The translations under genes were made by a program, and so were the position numbers. Below, piece after piece: positions 47,934-56,847 of a stretch of 64,000 nt of DNA (within the stretch, counting starts at the first letter, position 1; each line of letters starts with the position of its first letter). Location: NCBI RefSeq assembly GCF_003046475.1, contig NZ_PZZZ01000004.1, positions 409,195 through 473,194 on the forward strand. The letters are read 5' to 3'. The notes under the pieces were generated by a model. The model made no database searches. It had not been told where the DNA came from and worked only from the letters and a program-made list of their open reading frames with translations. This stretch comes from Mycoplana dimorpha (GTDB lineage: Bacteria; Pseudomonadota; Alphaproteobacteria; Rhizobiales; Rhizobiaceae).

Positions 47934-48962
47934 TCAGTCCAGACGCAGCACGATCTTGCCGAAGATCTGGCGCGACTCCATGCGCTCCAGCGCCGTCTCG
48001 ATGCCGTCGAACGTCACTTCGGTGTCGATCACCGGGTGGACGATGCCGCGCGCCATCTTCTGCATGGCGTTGGCCATGTTCTCCATGCGGCAGCCAAACG
48101 AGCCGAGCAGCTTCAGCTGCTGCTGGAACAGCATCATCAGGTTCATGTCGGTGGAGACGCCGGAAGTCGAACCGCAGGTGACGAGCCGGCCGCCGCGCTT
48201 CAGGCAGAGCATCGAGCCCGCCCAGGTGTCCTTGCCGACGTGCTCGAACACGACGTCGACGCCCTTCTTCTTCGTCAGCTTGCGCACGACGCCCTCGAAG
48301 CGGTCCTCGCGGTAGTTGATGACGTGGTCGGCGCCGAGCGCCTTGGCCTTTTCGACCTTGTCGTTCGAGCCGACGGTGGTGATCACCGTGCAGCCGATCT
48401 TCTTGGCGAGCTGGATCGCCGCCGTGCCGATGCCCGATCCGCCGGCATGGACGAGGATCGTCTCGCCCGGCTCCAGTTTGGCGTTGTCGAACAGCATATG
48501 CTCGACGGTGCCGAAGGTCACCGGTGCGAGCGCCGCAGCCACCGCATCGACGCCCGGCGGTGCGGGTACGAGCTGGCGGGCGGGGATGTTGATCTTCTCC
48601 TGGGCGAAGCCGTCGAGATGGAAGCCGTGCACGCCGCCGACGTGTTCGCAAAGGTTGTCGCGACCCTCGCGGCAGGGCTTGCAGAGCCCGCAGGTGCGGG
48701 CGCCATAGACGGAGACGAGCTGCCCCGGCAGGACGTTGGCGACGCCGGGACCGATCTGGTCGACGACGCCGGCGGCCTCGGCGCCTATGACCAGCGGCAT
48801 CTTGCGCTTGGCGAACGCCATGCCGCGCCAGCCCCAGACGTCGATGTGGTTCAGCGCCACCGCCTTGACCCGGAGCGTCACCTCGCCCGGCGCCGGCGGC
48901 GGCGGCTCGGCAATGTCGGTCAGTTCGAGCTTGCGGTCGTCGAGTAGCTGCAGTGCGCGCAT
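47934..48962 (-). CDS. Zinc-binding dehydrogenase of the VLCFA cluster (Adh2XL/FabXL type)
   Basis: A 342-residue MDR-family oxidoreductase. Structural features: GROES-like part with CGLCKPCREGRDNLCEHVGG (structural zinc cysteines), Rossmann motif HAGGSGIGTAAIQLAKKIG. In Rhizobium the equivalent gene of the acpXL operon is needed for normal VLCFA synthesis and is thought to act as an enoyl reductase or dehydrogenase. Start MRALQLLDDRK at 48962 (AAGGGA upstream) rather than the longer frame. It is 5 bases upstream of lpxXL. Confidence 0.88.
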   Translation of the reverse strand: MRALQLLDDRKLELTDIAEPPPPAPGEVTLRVKAVALNHIDVWGWRGMAFAKRKMPLVIGAEAAGVVDQIGPGVANVLPGQLVSVYGARTCGLCKPCREGRDNLCEHVGGVHGFHLDGFAQEKINIPARQLVPAPPGVDAVAAALAPVTFGTVEHMLFDNAKLEPGETILVHAGGSGIGTAAIQLAKKIGCTVITTVGSNDKVEKAKALGADHVINYREDRFEGVVRKLTKKKGVDVVFEHVGKDTWAGSMLCLKRGGRLVTCGSTSGVSTDMNLMMLFQQQLKLLGSFGCRMENMANAMQKMARGIVHPVIDTEVTFDGIETALERMESRQIFGKIVLRLD

Positions 48963-49172
48963 GTTTGTCGTCCCTTGCCGCCAACGCGGCATTTCGTTCG
49001 TTCTACTGCAGTGCCCTGGAACGTTGGTGATCCGAGGACAAAAACATGCAGCAATTCATGGTTCTACGGCGAGCCGCAAGCGTCGGATCAGGACGCGCGG
49101 TGCCGCAGGCTTCAAACCGCCGGCGGCGCTACCATCTGGCAGGACCGCATCGGCTGCCCTGAGACGAGGCCG

Positions 49173-50459
49173 TCAGCCCGCCTCGGCGGTCATCACCAGG
49201 CTGGCGTTCTGGCCGCCGAAGCCGAAGGAGTTCGACAGCACCGCCGTGACCTGCTGGTCGCGCTTCACGTTCGGCACCACGTCGAGCACGATGCCGGGAT
49301 CGGGGTTCTGGTAGTTGATCGTCGGGGGCAGCGTTCCGGTCAGCATCGTCTGGATCGAGAACACCGCCTCGACCGCGCCTGCCGCCGTCAGCGTATGGCC
49401 GATCATCGACTTGTTCGAGGAGACCGGAATTTTCGCCAGTCCCTCGCCGAACACCGTCGACATCGAGAGATACTCCATCTTGTCGTTCTCGGGCGTCGAG
49501 GTGCCGTGCGCGTTGATGTAGCCGATCCCGTCCTCGGCGATGCCGGCATCGGCAAGCGCCGCGCGGATCGTCGCGATCGCCGGGCCGCCGTCCGGCGAGG
49601 AGCGGGTGCGGTGGAAATGGTCGGCCTTCTCGCCGCAGCCCTTCATGATGCCGAGCACGCGGGCACCGCGCGCCACCGCCGCTTCCAGCGATTCGAGCAC
49701 CAGCGTCGCCGCGCCTTCGGCGATGACGAAGCCGTCGCGATCCTTGGTGAACGGCTTCGACGCCTTCTGCGGCGGGTCGTTCTGGGTCGAAAGCGCCGAA
49801 AGCAGCGCGAAGCGAATCAGCGCCTCGGCGGTCACGGAGCCGTCGGTTCCGACCGTCAGCGCGCGGTCGGTGCGTCCCTGCCGGATCGCCTCGACGCCGA
49901 GCTGGATTGCGGTCGCGCCCGAGGCGCAGGCGGTCGACAACGTGACCGGCAGGCCACGCGTGCCGAAGCGGTCGGCGAGCCGCTCGGAGATGGCGCCGAA
50001 CAGCCAGGCCTCATAGAGCACCGGATCGGGCTTTTCGCGCAGCACGGCCATGAACCGGTCATAGGCATCGCCGGGCCGCTGCGAGGCAGGAGCGCGGTCC
50101 GCGAGCGCGAAGCGGTCGCTCCAGTCCGGCTCGATCGGCGGCGCGGCCAGAAACAGCGGTCCGCCGAAGTCGCCGGACAGACCGGCCTGGGCGAGCGCTT
50201 CCTCGGTTGTCGAGCGCGCATAGAAATAGGACCGCTCGACCGGGTTCTCGACCGGCAGTTCGACGAAATCGACGGTGCCGGCGATCCGGGTGTTGAGACC
50301 TTCGACCGGGAAGCGGGTGATGCCGTGGATGCCGGACACGCCGCCGGTCAGCGCCGCCCAGTTGTCCTTAAGGCCCTGGCCGAGCGAGGTGATGACGCCC
50401 ATGCCGGTGACGGCGACGATCGGGCGTCCGAGATGATCCCTGTAGGCTGCCTTGCTCAT
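49173..50459 (-). CDS. fabF1XL: Beta-ketoacyl-ACP synthase, catalytic partner (FabF1XL)
   Basis: A 428-residue FabF-type ketosynthase with an intact triad: Cys178 (LSTACASGATA), His318 (INAHGTSTP) and His355 (SMIGHTLTAAGA). Its family in rhizobia lengthens the very-long-chain hydroxy acid on AcpXL. It begins 10 bases after the degenerate partner FabF2XL ends. Downstream there is about 210 bases of spacer before the Adh-like gene. Confidence 0.93.
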   Translation of the reverse strand: MSKAAYRDHLGRPIVAVTGMGVITSLGQGLKDNWAALTGGVSGIHGITRFPVEGLNTRIAGTVDFVELPVENPVERSYFYARSTTEEALAQAGLSGDFGGPLFLAAPPIEPDWSDRFALADRAPASQRPGDAYDRFMAVLREKPDPVLYEAWLFGAISERLADRFGTRGLPVTLSTACASGATAIQLGVEAIRQGRTDRALTVGTDGSVTAEALIRFALLSALSTQNDPPQKASKPFTKDRDGFVIAEGAATLVLESLEAAVARGARVLGIMKGCGEKADHFHRTRSSPDGGPAIATIRAALADAGIAEDGIGYINAHGTSTPENDKMEYLSMSTVFGEGLAKIPVSSNKSMIGHTLTAAGAVEAVFSIQTMLTGTLPPTINYQNPDPGIVLDVVPNVKRDQQVTAVLSNSFGFGGQNASLVMTAEAG

Positions 50460-50469
50460 GCACCGGTCC

Positions 50470-51672
50470 TCACTTCTCTTTGCTCAGCACGGCGACGCCT
50501 TCACCGCGCATATGGCCGACGGTGGTGACGATCGCGGTCTCCGCCGGGGCGGTCATCGCCTTCTCCGCGGCCGGGTCGAAGGCCGGAACCCTGGCTTCGC
50601 TCGACAGCGTCAGCGCGGCCAGCGCCAGTCCAAGCGGGAACTGCGTTTCCAGCGCGTGCCCCGCCACGCCGCTATAGGCGCGCACCGGCACGCCGGGGAA
50701 GCGGCTGTCGAGCCAGGCCTTCTCGCGGCCGGTCACCTCGTGCATCCCGGAGGCTCCGGAGAACACGATCGCCTTATCGGCCGTCGGTTCGATGCCGTCC
50801 GCCAGCAGGTTGAGCCGGCGCTCAAGGCGTCCGTCCTCGCGCCGGCCGCGATCACCGCCGATCGCCTCGATCGTGGCGTAGATATGGGCACCGCGCGCCT
50901 CGGCGTGCTCGCGCGACTCCAGCACGAGAAACGCGCCAACGGAGCCGGTGATGATTCCGCCGCCGGCATCGGCCGGGCGAGACCAGAAAGGCGACCAGCT
51001 GCCGGTCGCATGAGCCCGGATGGCTTCATAGAACAGGGTAACGTCCGGCCGCTCGGCGACGAACGCGCCGCCGACCAGCGTGTGGGTCGACTGGCCGGCC
51101 CGAATGCGTGCAAACGCCGTCTCGATGGCACTGATGCCGGCTCCCTCCTCGCCCATGAAGGTGCGCGACGAGCCGGTGACCTTGTGGACGATCGAGATGT
51201 TGCCGGCCATCAGGTTCGAAAGCTGGGCGAGAAAGAGCGCCGGGCGAAGCTCGGTGGTCAGCTTCTCGTTCAGGAGCTGTTCGCGATCATTGCGCTTCAG
51301 CCCCTCATCGACGATCAGCGAATCGACGTTGATATCGCGTTCACCTCCGCCGCAGGACACGATCATGTCCATCGAGCCGCAGGCGTCGACATCATCCTTG
51401 AATCCCGCGTCTTCGAGCGCAAGCCCGGCGGCAAACACGCCGAGACGCTGCCAGTTCTCCATCTGCCGCTGGTCGCCGCGCTTGGGGATCTGCTGCGACC
51501 AGTCGATCTCCGGCATCGGATGCACCGGATAGGGCGCGAAGCGCTCGACCTCGATCTTCAGCTCCGGAGCAGCGGCCGCGTTCAGCAGCGCGACATGCGG
51601 TTCGGTCCCCACCCCGTGGCAGGTGACGATCCCGACACCGGTGATGACGACGTCGTTGGGCGCCTTCGTCAT
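50470..51672 (-). CDS. fabF2XL: Degenerate beta-ketoacyl-ACP synthase partner (FabF2XL)
   Basis: A 400-residue thiolase-fold protein clearly homologous to FabF (VVITGVGIVTCHG at the start, a thiolase core throughout). By hand alignment the active-site Cys is replaced by Glu176 (TFMGEEGAG where FabF has TACTSG), the first catalytic His (NAHGTSTP) by Gly306 (FSGASGMH), and only the second His (His339 in SGVAGHALE) remains. It therefore cannot be a normal condensing enzyme. Gene position is second after fabZ. The naming follows the rhizobial acpXL cluster order. Confidence 0.88.
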   Translation of the reverse strand: MTKAPNDVVITGVGIVTCHGVGTEPHVALLNAAAAPELKIEVERFAPYPVHPMPEIDWSQQIPKRGDQRQMENWQRLGVFAAGLALEDAGFKDDVDACGSMDMIVSCGGGERDINVDSLIVDEGLKRNDREQLLNEKLTTELRPALFLAQLSNLMAGNISIVHKVTGSSRTFMGEEGAGISAIETAFARIRAGQSTHTLVGGAFVAERPDVTLFYEAIRAHATGSWSPFWSRPADAGGGIITGSVGAFLVLESREHAEARGAHIYATIEAIGGDRGRREDGRLERRLNLLADGIEPTADKAIVFSGASGMHEVTGREKAWLDSRFPGVPVRAYSGVAGHALETQFPLGLALAALTLSSEARVPAFDPAAEKAMTAPAETAIVTTVGHMRGEGVAVLSKEK

Positions 51673-51674
51673 GC

Positions 51675-52160
51675 TCAGTTCCTTTCGCCGCCCGCAGCGG
51701 CAATCGCTTCGAAAAGTCCGAGTTCCTCGGCACGCCGGCGCACGATCTCGCCCAGCGGCACCTGATCGAAGGGCATGGTGCGCAGCTTCAACTGCGCATC
51801 GCAGACCTTCTTGCCGCCGCTCGAGATCTTCGCCTTGGTGACCGCGAAGCCGGAGCCATCGTGTTCGAGCGCGGCCTCGATGTCGAGCACGGCGTCGGGC
51901 TCGACGAAGGTGCGCATCTTCGCCCCGTCGACCGACATCAGGAAGGGCATGGCGGCGAAATCGGTTGCCGCCAGCACGAGAAAGCCGGAGGCCTGCGCCA
52001 TCGTCTCGATCAAGAGCACGCCGGGTACGAGCGGCATTCCGGGGAAATGCCCTTCGAAGACCGGGCTCTTGGACGGCACCACAGAGCGCGCGCGCAGCGT
52101 CTTGCGCTCGGCATCGACGCTTTCCACCCGGTCGATCATCTGAAAGTATTCAAGCAGCAT
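51675..52160 (-). CDS. fabZXL: 3-hydroxyacyl-ACP dehydratase of the VLCFA cluster (FabZXL)
   Basis: A 161-residue hot-dog dehydratase with the FabZ motif FEGHFPGMPLVPGVLLIETMAQASG (catalytic His38 and Glu52). It removes water from the 3-hydroxyacyl chain during elongation on AcpXL. The ATG at 52160 is downstream of acpXL by 131 bases including a hairpin; the stop is 2 bases from the start of the degenerate ketosynthase gene. Confidence 0.93.
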   Translation of the reverse strand: MLLEYFQMIDRVESVDAERKTLRARSVVPSKSPVFEGHFPGMPLVPGVLLIETMAQASGFLVLAATDFAAMPFLMSVDGAKMRTFVEPDAVLDIEAALEHDGSGFAVTKAKISSGGKKVCDAQLKLRTMPFDQVPLGEIVRRRAEELGLFEAIAAAGGERN

Positions 52161-52198
52161 CGAGATCCCTGCCTCGGGGATGTCCCCGAATATCGAAA

Positions 52199-52220
52199 GG
52201 CCTGCCGGGTCAGGCAGGCC
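52199..52220 (-). terminator. Hairpin between acpXL and fabZXL, possible attenuator
   Basis: GGCCTGCC and GGCAGGCC form a perfect 8-bp stem around a 6-base loop; on the minus strand it is followed by TTTCG. It lies 70 bases past the acpXL stop. Partial termination or a stabilised 3' end here would give far more acyl carrier than enzyme messages. Confidence 0.6.
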
Positions 52221-52291
52221 GAAAGCCCGATGGCGGTACGGAGCGACGCCGGGGGCGCCGCTCAGGCGCCCGCCCCGCCTCACAAGGCCGT

Positions 52292-52570
52292 TCAGGCCTT
52301 TGCGGCGCGCAGCTGATCGATCTTGGAGCAGAGGTTCGCCAGCACGAAGTACTCCTCGGTCGCGACCTTGCCCTCGTTGACGTCCTGCGTCCACTGCTCG
52401 AGCGGGATCTTGATGCCGAATTCCTTGTCGATGGCGAACACGATATCGAGGAAGTCCAGGCTGTCGATGCCGAGATCGTCGATCGTGTGGCTTTCCGGCT
52501 TGATCGTCTCGCGGTCGATTTCGCTCGTCTCCGCGATAATGTCGGCAACCTTGTCGAATGTAGCTGTCAC
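52292..52570 (-). CDS. acpXL: Acyl carrier protein AcpXL
   Basis: A 92-residue special carrier protein for the very-long-chain fatty acid of lipid A. The phosphopantetheine serine is Ser37 in [15 protein letters not shown], with a typical acidic helix II. The C-terminal extension [25 protein letters not shown] distinguishes AcpXL from the housekeeping ACP. It heads the cluster fabZXL-fabF2XL-fabF1XL-adh-lpxXL on the minus strand. Confidence 0.95.
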   Translation of the reverse strand: MTATFDKVADIIAETSEIDRETIKPESHTIDDLGIDSLDFLDIVFAIDKEFGIKIPLEQWTQDVNEGKVATEEYFVLANLCSKIDQLRAAKA

Positions 52571-52714
52571 GCTAGTACCTCTTGATATCCATTGTTGCGC
52601 GATCCTATAAGTAAATGCGGCGGAATTGCCAATGGGCAGTTAACCGTCTGCTGCATTTTGGCAACAGGATGTTGCGCAAACGCCAGCGTCCTTTCGGAGC
52701 CGGTCGCCCGCCGC

Positions 52715-53698
52715 TCAGGCCAAAAATCCGAACAAGAGAGCACCCAGGACGGCGGCAACGACCAGCGTGTCGCAGGCCCGGCCGAAGACCGAAAGGCCGC
52801 GCCCGATGTCCTCCGCCGTTGCGACCGCGCGGCCGACCGCATTGATCATCGGCTCCTCCACCCGCACGCCGCCATAGATCCGCGGCCCGGCGAGGCTGAT
52901 GCCGAGTGCGCCGGCCATCGCCGCTTCCGGCCAGCCGGAATTAGGGGAGCGATGCAGGCCGCTGTCACGCAGGCCGACGTCGAGCGCCGCACGGGCCGCA
53001 GAGGCACCCTGCACCGCCCAGGCACCGGCTGCGATCAGCAGGATCGAAAGCCGCGCCGCCGGCCAGTTGGCGACATCGTCCAGCCGCGCCGACGCCCAGC
53101 CGAACTCCAGATAGCGTTCGTTCTTGTGGCCGATCATCGAATCGGCGGTGTTGAGCATCTTGTAGGCGAACAGGCCGGGAAGCCCGAGCAGCGCATACCA
53201 GAAGGCGGGGGCGACGACACCGTCGGAAAAGTTCTCCGCGAGGCTCTCGATCGCCGCCCGGCAGACGGCCGGCTCGTCCAGCGTCGCCGGATCGCGCCCG
53301 ACGATCATCGCGACCGCCTCGCGGCCGCCGGCAAGTCCGCCGCGGCGCAAGCCGGTGGCGACCGCGCCGACATGATCGGCAAGGCTCTTCTGGGCAAAGA
53401 ACACCGACGCCACCACGGCCTCGACGATCAGGCCGAACCAGCCGAAACCCAGCAGCGCCGCATGGATGAGGTGGCCGACGACAAGGCTGGCCAACAGCAG
53501 CGCGCCGATCGCCACCGCGCCGTTGAAGCGGCGGGTTGCGGGATGCATCCGCTTGCCGTTGAACAGATGCTCGAACGCGGAAATGGCCCAGCCGAACAGC
53601 ACGACCGGGTGCGGCACGCGGCTCCAGAGCCGCGGCGGATCGCCGACGATGCGATCGATGACGAGAGCCAGGGCAAGGACGAGCGGCGTGGTGGTCAT
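52715..53698 (-). CDS. cobD: Adenosylcobinamide-phosphate synthase CobD (CbiB)
   Basis: Integral membrane enzyme that attaches aminopropanol (or its phosphate) to adenosylcobyric acid. The 327-residue protein has the CbiB motifs DRIVGDPPRLWSRVPHPVVLFG, GRDPATLDEPAVCRAAIESLAENFSDGVVAPAFWYAL, MLNTADSMIGHKNERYLEFGWASARLDDVANWPAARLS. About five TM helices. The ATG at 53698 nearly abuts the cobC stop at 53700. Last gene of the cobEABCD run. Confidence 0.95.
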   Translation of the reverse strand: MTTTPLVLALALVIDRIVGDPPRLWSRVPHPVVLFGWAISAFEHLFNGKRMHPATRRFNGAVAIGALLLASLVVGHLIHAALLGFGWFGLIVEAVVASVFFAQKSLADHVGAVATGLRRGGLAGGREAVAMIVGRDPATLDEPAVCRAAIESLAENFSDGVVAPAFWYALLGLPGLFAYKMLNTADSMIGHKNERYLEFGWASARLDDVANWPAARLSILLIAAGAWAVQGASAARAALDVGLRDSGLHRSPNSGWPEAAMAGALGISLAGPRIYGGVRVEEPMINAVGRAVATAEDIGRGLSVFGRACDTLVVAAVLGALLFGFLA

Positions 53699-53699
53699 G

Positions 53700-54704
53700 T
53701 CAGCTACCAAAACCGGCAAGCGCGCCGGACAGCCGCGCATCCGCGGCGGAATCCGCGGCGAGGCCGAAGCGCAGCCAGCGACGATCATAATCGAACGAAC
53801 GGACGAGAATATGCCCTCGGCAGAGCCGTTCGTGCAAGTCGGCGGCGCGGGCGTGCTCGACGAGCGAAAACAGCGCCGTCCCGCCGACGACGGTGAGGCC
53901 GGCGCCCTGCAGCACGGCGTCGAGCGCGGCCTTCCGGGCTCGGATCGACGCGCGGATCGCCTCGCCATCGCCGCCCATCAGCCCCGTTGCGATCGTCAGC
54001 GCCGGACCGGAGACCGACCAGGGGCCGAGCCAGTCGGCGAAACGGGAAAGAAGCGGCGCCTCTCCGAGCACGAAGCCGAGCCGCAGGCCGGCGAGCCCGA
54101 AGAACTTGCCGAAGGAGCGGAAGACGACGAGCCCCGGCGCGATACCGGCCTCGGGCGCCAGCGCCTGGTCGGGCTCCATGTCGCCGAAGGCCTCGTCGAC
54201 GACGAGCGTTCCGCCCTGCGCCGACAGCCGTTGCCACAGTTGCAGCAGTTGCTCCGGCGGATGACAACGGCCGTCGGGATTGTTCGGATTGACCACCACC
54301 ACCAGGCCGCGTTCATCGCCGACCCCGGAGAGCCCGCCGATCGGATCGACCGGGATGCCGGCGTTGCGCAGCACCCGGCCGTACTCGCCATAAGTCGGCG
54401 AGACGATGGCGGCGCGGCGCCCCGGCGGCACCAGCCGCGGCAGCAGCTGGATCGCCGCCTGCGTTCCCGGCACCGGCAGCGGCAGGCAATGCGGGCTGCG
54501 GTAGTATCGGGCCGCGGCGCGGCGGGTCTCGGCGAGCCGGTGCTGGTCGGGCAGCCGGTGCCAGGCAGCCGGGTCGACCGGCGGCAGGTCCACCGGGCAC
54601 GGGTTGATGCCGGTGGAAAGGTCGAGCCAGTCCTCGGGCCTTCCGCCGTAGCGTTCGGCCGCAGCGGCGATGCCGCCCCCGTGCAGGATCGGCGCCTCGG
54701 TCAT
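53700..54704 (-). CDS. cobC: Threonine-phosphate decarboxylase-like aminotransferase CobC
   Basis: PLP-dependent fold I enzyme (334 aa) of the CobC/CobD class that supplies aminopropanol for the nucleotide loop. Features: GGGIAAAAERYGGRPEDWLDLSTGINP, a typical CobC start; NPNNPDGR; and the PLP lysine in FRSFGKFFGLAGLRLGF. The ATG at 54704 overlaps the cobB stop by four bases; a longer frame to 55157 overlaps cobB and is spurious. The naming follows the aerobic (Pseudomonas denitrificans) pathway. Confidence 0.93.
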   Translation of the reverse strand: MTEAPILHGGGIAAAAERYGGRPEDWLDLSTGINPCPVDLPPVDPAAWHRLPDQHRLAETRRAAARYYRSPHCLPLPVPGTQAAIQLLPRLVPPGRRAAIVSPTYGEYGRVLRNAGIPVDPIGGLSGVGDERGLVVVVNPNNPDGRCHPPEQLLQLWQRLSAQGGTLVVDEAFGDMEPDQALAPEAGIAPGLVVFRSFGKFFGLAGLRLGFVLGEAPLLSRFADWLGPWSVSGPALTIATGLMGGDGEAIRASIRARKAALDAVLQGAGLTVVGGTALFSLVEHARAADLHERLCRGHILVRSFDYDRRWLRFGLAADSAADARLSGALAGFGS

Positions 54705-56008
54705 GGCGTACCTGCGGCGATGTCGATGAGGTGCATGTAGGAGCCGGCGACGTTGCCGCACCGCAGCCCGGCGGCGCCGAGATCGGCGCCGACAGCGTCC
54801 GTCACGGCAAACAGGCGCTCGGCCTCGCCCTCTTGCTGCACAGTCGAATAGTGGAACTCGTGCGCCGTCATCGGCTGCGCGAAGCCCGAGCCCGCCAGCG
54901 GCACCAGCCGCCGATAGCCAAGCTGCCGGCGACGCTCGGCAAAGCTGGTGACCAGCGGCAGCAGGCCGAGCATGGCGTGACGCGTGCCGTCCGCCGCGAC
55001 CAGCCCTTCGCCGAGCGTCATGTAGCCGCCGCACTCGCCATAGATCCGCGCCCCTCGTTCTGCGGCGGCCATCATGCCGGCCCGGAACGTCGCGGCGTCG
55101 GCAAGCGTGCCTGCGTGCAATTCCGGATAGCCGCCGGGTAGGAACACGGCGTCGCATTCGGCCGGCGGCGCCTCGTCGCGCAGCGGCGAGAAGAAGGAGA
55201 GCGCCGCTCCCTGCTGCCGCCAGCCATCCAGCAGGTGCGGGTAGATGAAGGCAAAGGCGTTGTCGCGGGCAATGGCGATGCGCTGCCCGAGCGGCGCCAG
55301 GCGCGAGACCTCGGCCGGGGCGGATGGCGCCGCAGCCTCGCCCGCCAGACGCGACAGGCGATCGAGGTCGACGCAGCGGCGCATGGTCTCCGCAGCGTGG
55401 CGGACGAAGGCCTCGAGCGCACCGTGCTCGCCGGCCTGCACGAGGCCGAGATGGCGCTCGGGCAAAGCCAGACCCGGATCGCTGGCGATCGCGCCGAGGA
55501 CCGCAACGCCGGCGCTTGCGAGCGCCTCTCGCAGCATCGCCTCGTGCCGGGCGCTGCCGACCTTGTTGAGGATCACGCCGCAGACCTGCACGTCGGCGCG
55601 GAAATCGGTGTATCCCCGCACCAGGGCGGCGATCGAGTGGGACATGCGGCTGCAGTCGACGACCAGCACCACCGGCAGGCCCAGCATCGCGGCAAGATCG
55701 GCGGGCGAACCGCTGCCGTCGGCGGCACCGTCGAACAGCCCCATCATCGCCTCGACGAGGAACATCCGGCCGCCCTGCCCCTGCGCCGCGGCGTTGGCGG
55801 CGAGCAGCTCGGGCCGCATCGCCCAGGGATCGTAGTTCAGGCAGTCGGCGCGGCTGGCGGCGGCGTGGAAGGCCGGATCGATATAGTCGGGGCCGGCCTT
55901 GCCGGGCGCGAGCGCCACCCCGTCATCGGCCAGCGCCCGCAGCAGCCCGAGGGTCACGGTCGTCTTGCCGGAGCCGGAGGACGGCGCGGCGATCATCAGG
56001 CCGCTCAT
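54701..56008 (-). CDS. cobB: Hydrogenobyrinic acid a,c-diamide synthase CobB
   Basis: ATP-dependent amidation of the corrin a and c side chains. The 435-residue protein has an N-terminal P-loop domain (IAAPSSGSGKTTVTLGLL) and a C-terminal type 1 glutamine amidotransferase domain (FLPGGYPELHA, nucleophile Cys in YGECGGYMTLGEG, HEFHYS). The ATG at 56008 overlaps the cobA stop by four bases, so it is coupled; an upstream ATG at 56029 is less likely. The aerobic pathway naming is supported by cobN in the window. Confidence 0.95.
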   Translation of the reverse strand: MSGLMIAAPSSGSGKTTVTLGLLRALADDGVALAPGKAGPDYIDPAFHAAASRADCLNYDPWAMRPELLAANAAAQGQGGRMFLVEAMMGLFDGAADGSGSPADLAAMLGLPVVLVVDCSRMSHSIAALVRGYTDFRADVQVCGVILNKVGSARHEAMLREALASAGVAVLGAIASDPGLALPERHLGLVQAGEHGALEAFVRHAAETMRRCVDLDRLSRLAGEAAAPSAPAEVSRLAPLGQRIAIARDNAFAFIYPHLLDGWRQQGAALSFFSPLRDEAPPAECDAVFLPGGYPELHAGTLADAATFRAGMMAAAERGARIYGECGGYMTLGEGLVAADGTRHAMLGLLPLVTSFAERRRQLGYRRLVPLAGSGFAQPMTAHEFHYSTVQQEGEAERLFAVTDAVGADLGAAGLRCGNVAGSYMHLIDIAAGTP

Positions 56009-56847
56009 GCGGTATCCCCGAAGAGGCAAGCTGCGGCCGGACCTGGGGCCGCCGCGCTGCGGTCATGCAGGCGTCCCAGCCAGTCGAGCGAGCCGCGCAG
56101 CCGCACCACCTCGCCGACGACGACGATCGCCGGCGGCTCGAGGCCGGCGCGCGCCGCGTCCACCTCGGCCCGCGACAGCGTCGTTTCGAGGACGGACTGC
56201 TGCGGGGTCGCGGCGTTGCAGACGAAGGCGAGCGGCTCGTCGGGCGAGCGGCCGGCCTCAATCAGGTTGCGGCTGATCTGGCCGATATGCTTCATCGCCA
56301 TGTACATGACGATCACCGGCGATCCGGCAGCGATCCCCCGCCAGTTGATGCGGTCGGGGACGAGGCCGGACGAATCGTGCCCGGTCAGGAAGGTGACGGC
56401 GTGGTTGACCTCGCGATGGGTCACGGGGATGCCGGCATAGGCAAGCCCGCCGATCCCCGCGGTGATACCCGGCACGATGCGGAACGGCACGTCGTGCTCG
56501 AGCAGCGTCAGCGCCTCCTCGCCGCCGCGGCCGAAGACGAAGGGGTCGCCGCCCTTCAGCCGGAGCACGCGCTTGCCGGCCCGCGCCAGTTCGACGAGCC
56601 GCAGCGAGATGTCGCACTGCTTCGGCGACGGCTTGCCGCCGCGCTTGCCGGCGAATTCGAGCAGAGCGCCGGGTCTTGCCAGCTTCAGGCACTCGGCGTT
56701 GACGAGCGCATCATGGACGATGACATCGGCCTGCCGGAGCGCCTGTACGGCAAGCAGCGTCAGCAGCCCCGGATCGCCGGGACCGGCGCCGACGAGCCAC
56801 ACGCTCCCCGGCTCCAGATCCGGCAGCGACGAGAACAGCGCCTCCAT
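56005..56847 (-). CDS. cobA: Uroporphyrinogen-III C-methyltransferase CobA
   Basis: Adds two methyl groups to uroporphyrinogen III, the committed step to precorrin-2. The 280-residue protein has the tetrapyrrole methylase SAM site VWLVGAGPGDPGLLTLLA, then KRGGKPSPKQCDISLRLVELARAGKRVLRLKGGDPFVFGRGGEE. The ATG at 56847 overlaps the cobE stop by one base (TGATG). It lacks the CysG oxidase/chelatase part, so it is the methylase-only form. Confidence 0.96.
   Translation of the reverse strand: MEALFSSLPDLEPGSVWLVGAGPGDPGLLTLLAVQALRQADVIVHDALVNAECLKLARPGALLEFAGKRGGKPSPKQCDISLRLVELARAGKRVLRLKGGDPFVFGRGGEEALTLLEHDVPFRIVPGITAGIGGLAYAGIPVTHREVNHAVTFLTGHDSSGLVPDRINWRGIAAGSPVIVMYMAMKHIGQISRNLIEAGRSPDEPLAFVCNAATPQQSVLETTLSRAEVDAARAGLEPPAIVVVGEVVRLRGSLDWLGRLHDRSAAAPGPAAACLFGDTA

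Noticed and set aside
53700-55157. 485-codon version of CobC
   Set aside because: The upstream part overlaps cobB in another frame; the ATG at 54704 overlaps the cobB stop by four bases and gives the normal CobC N-terminus.
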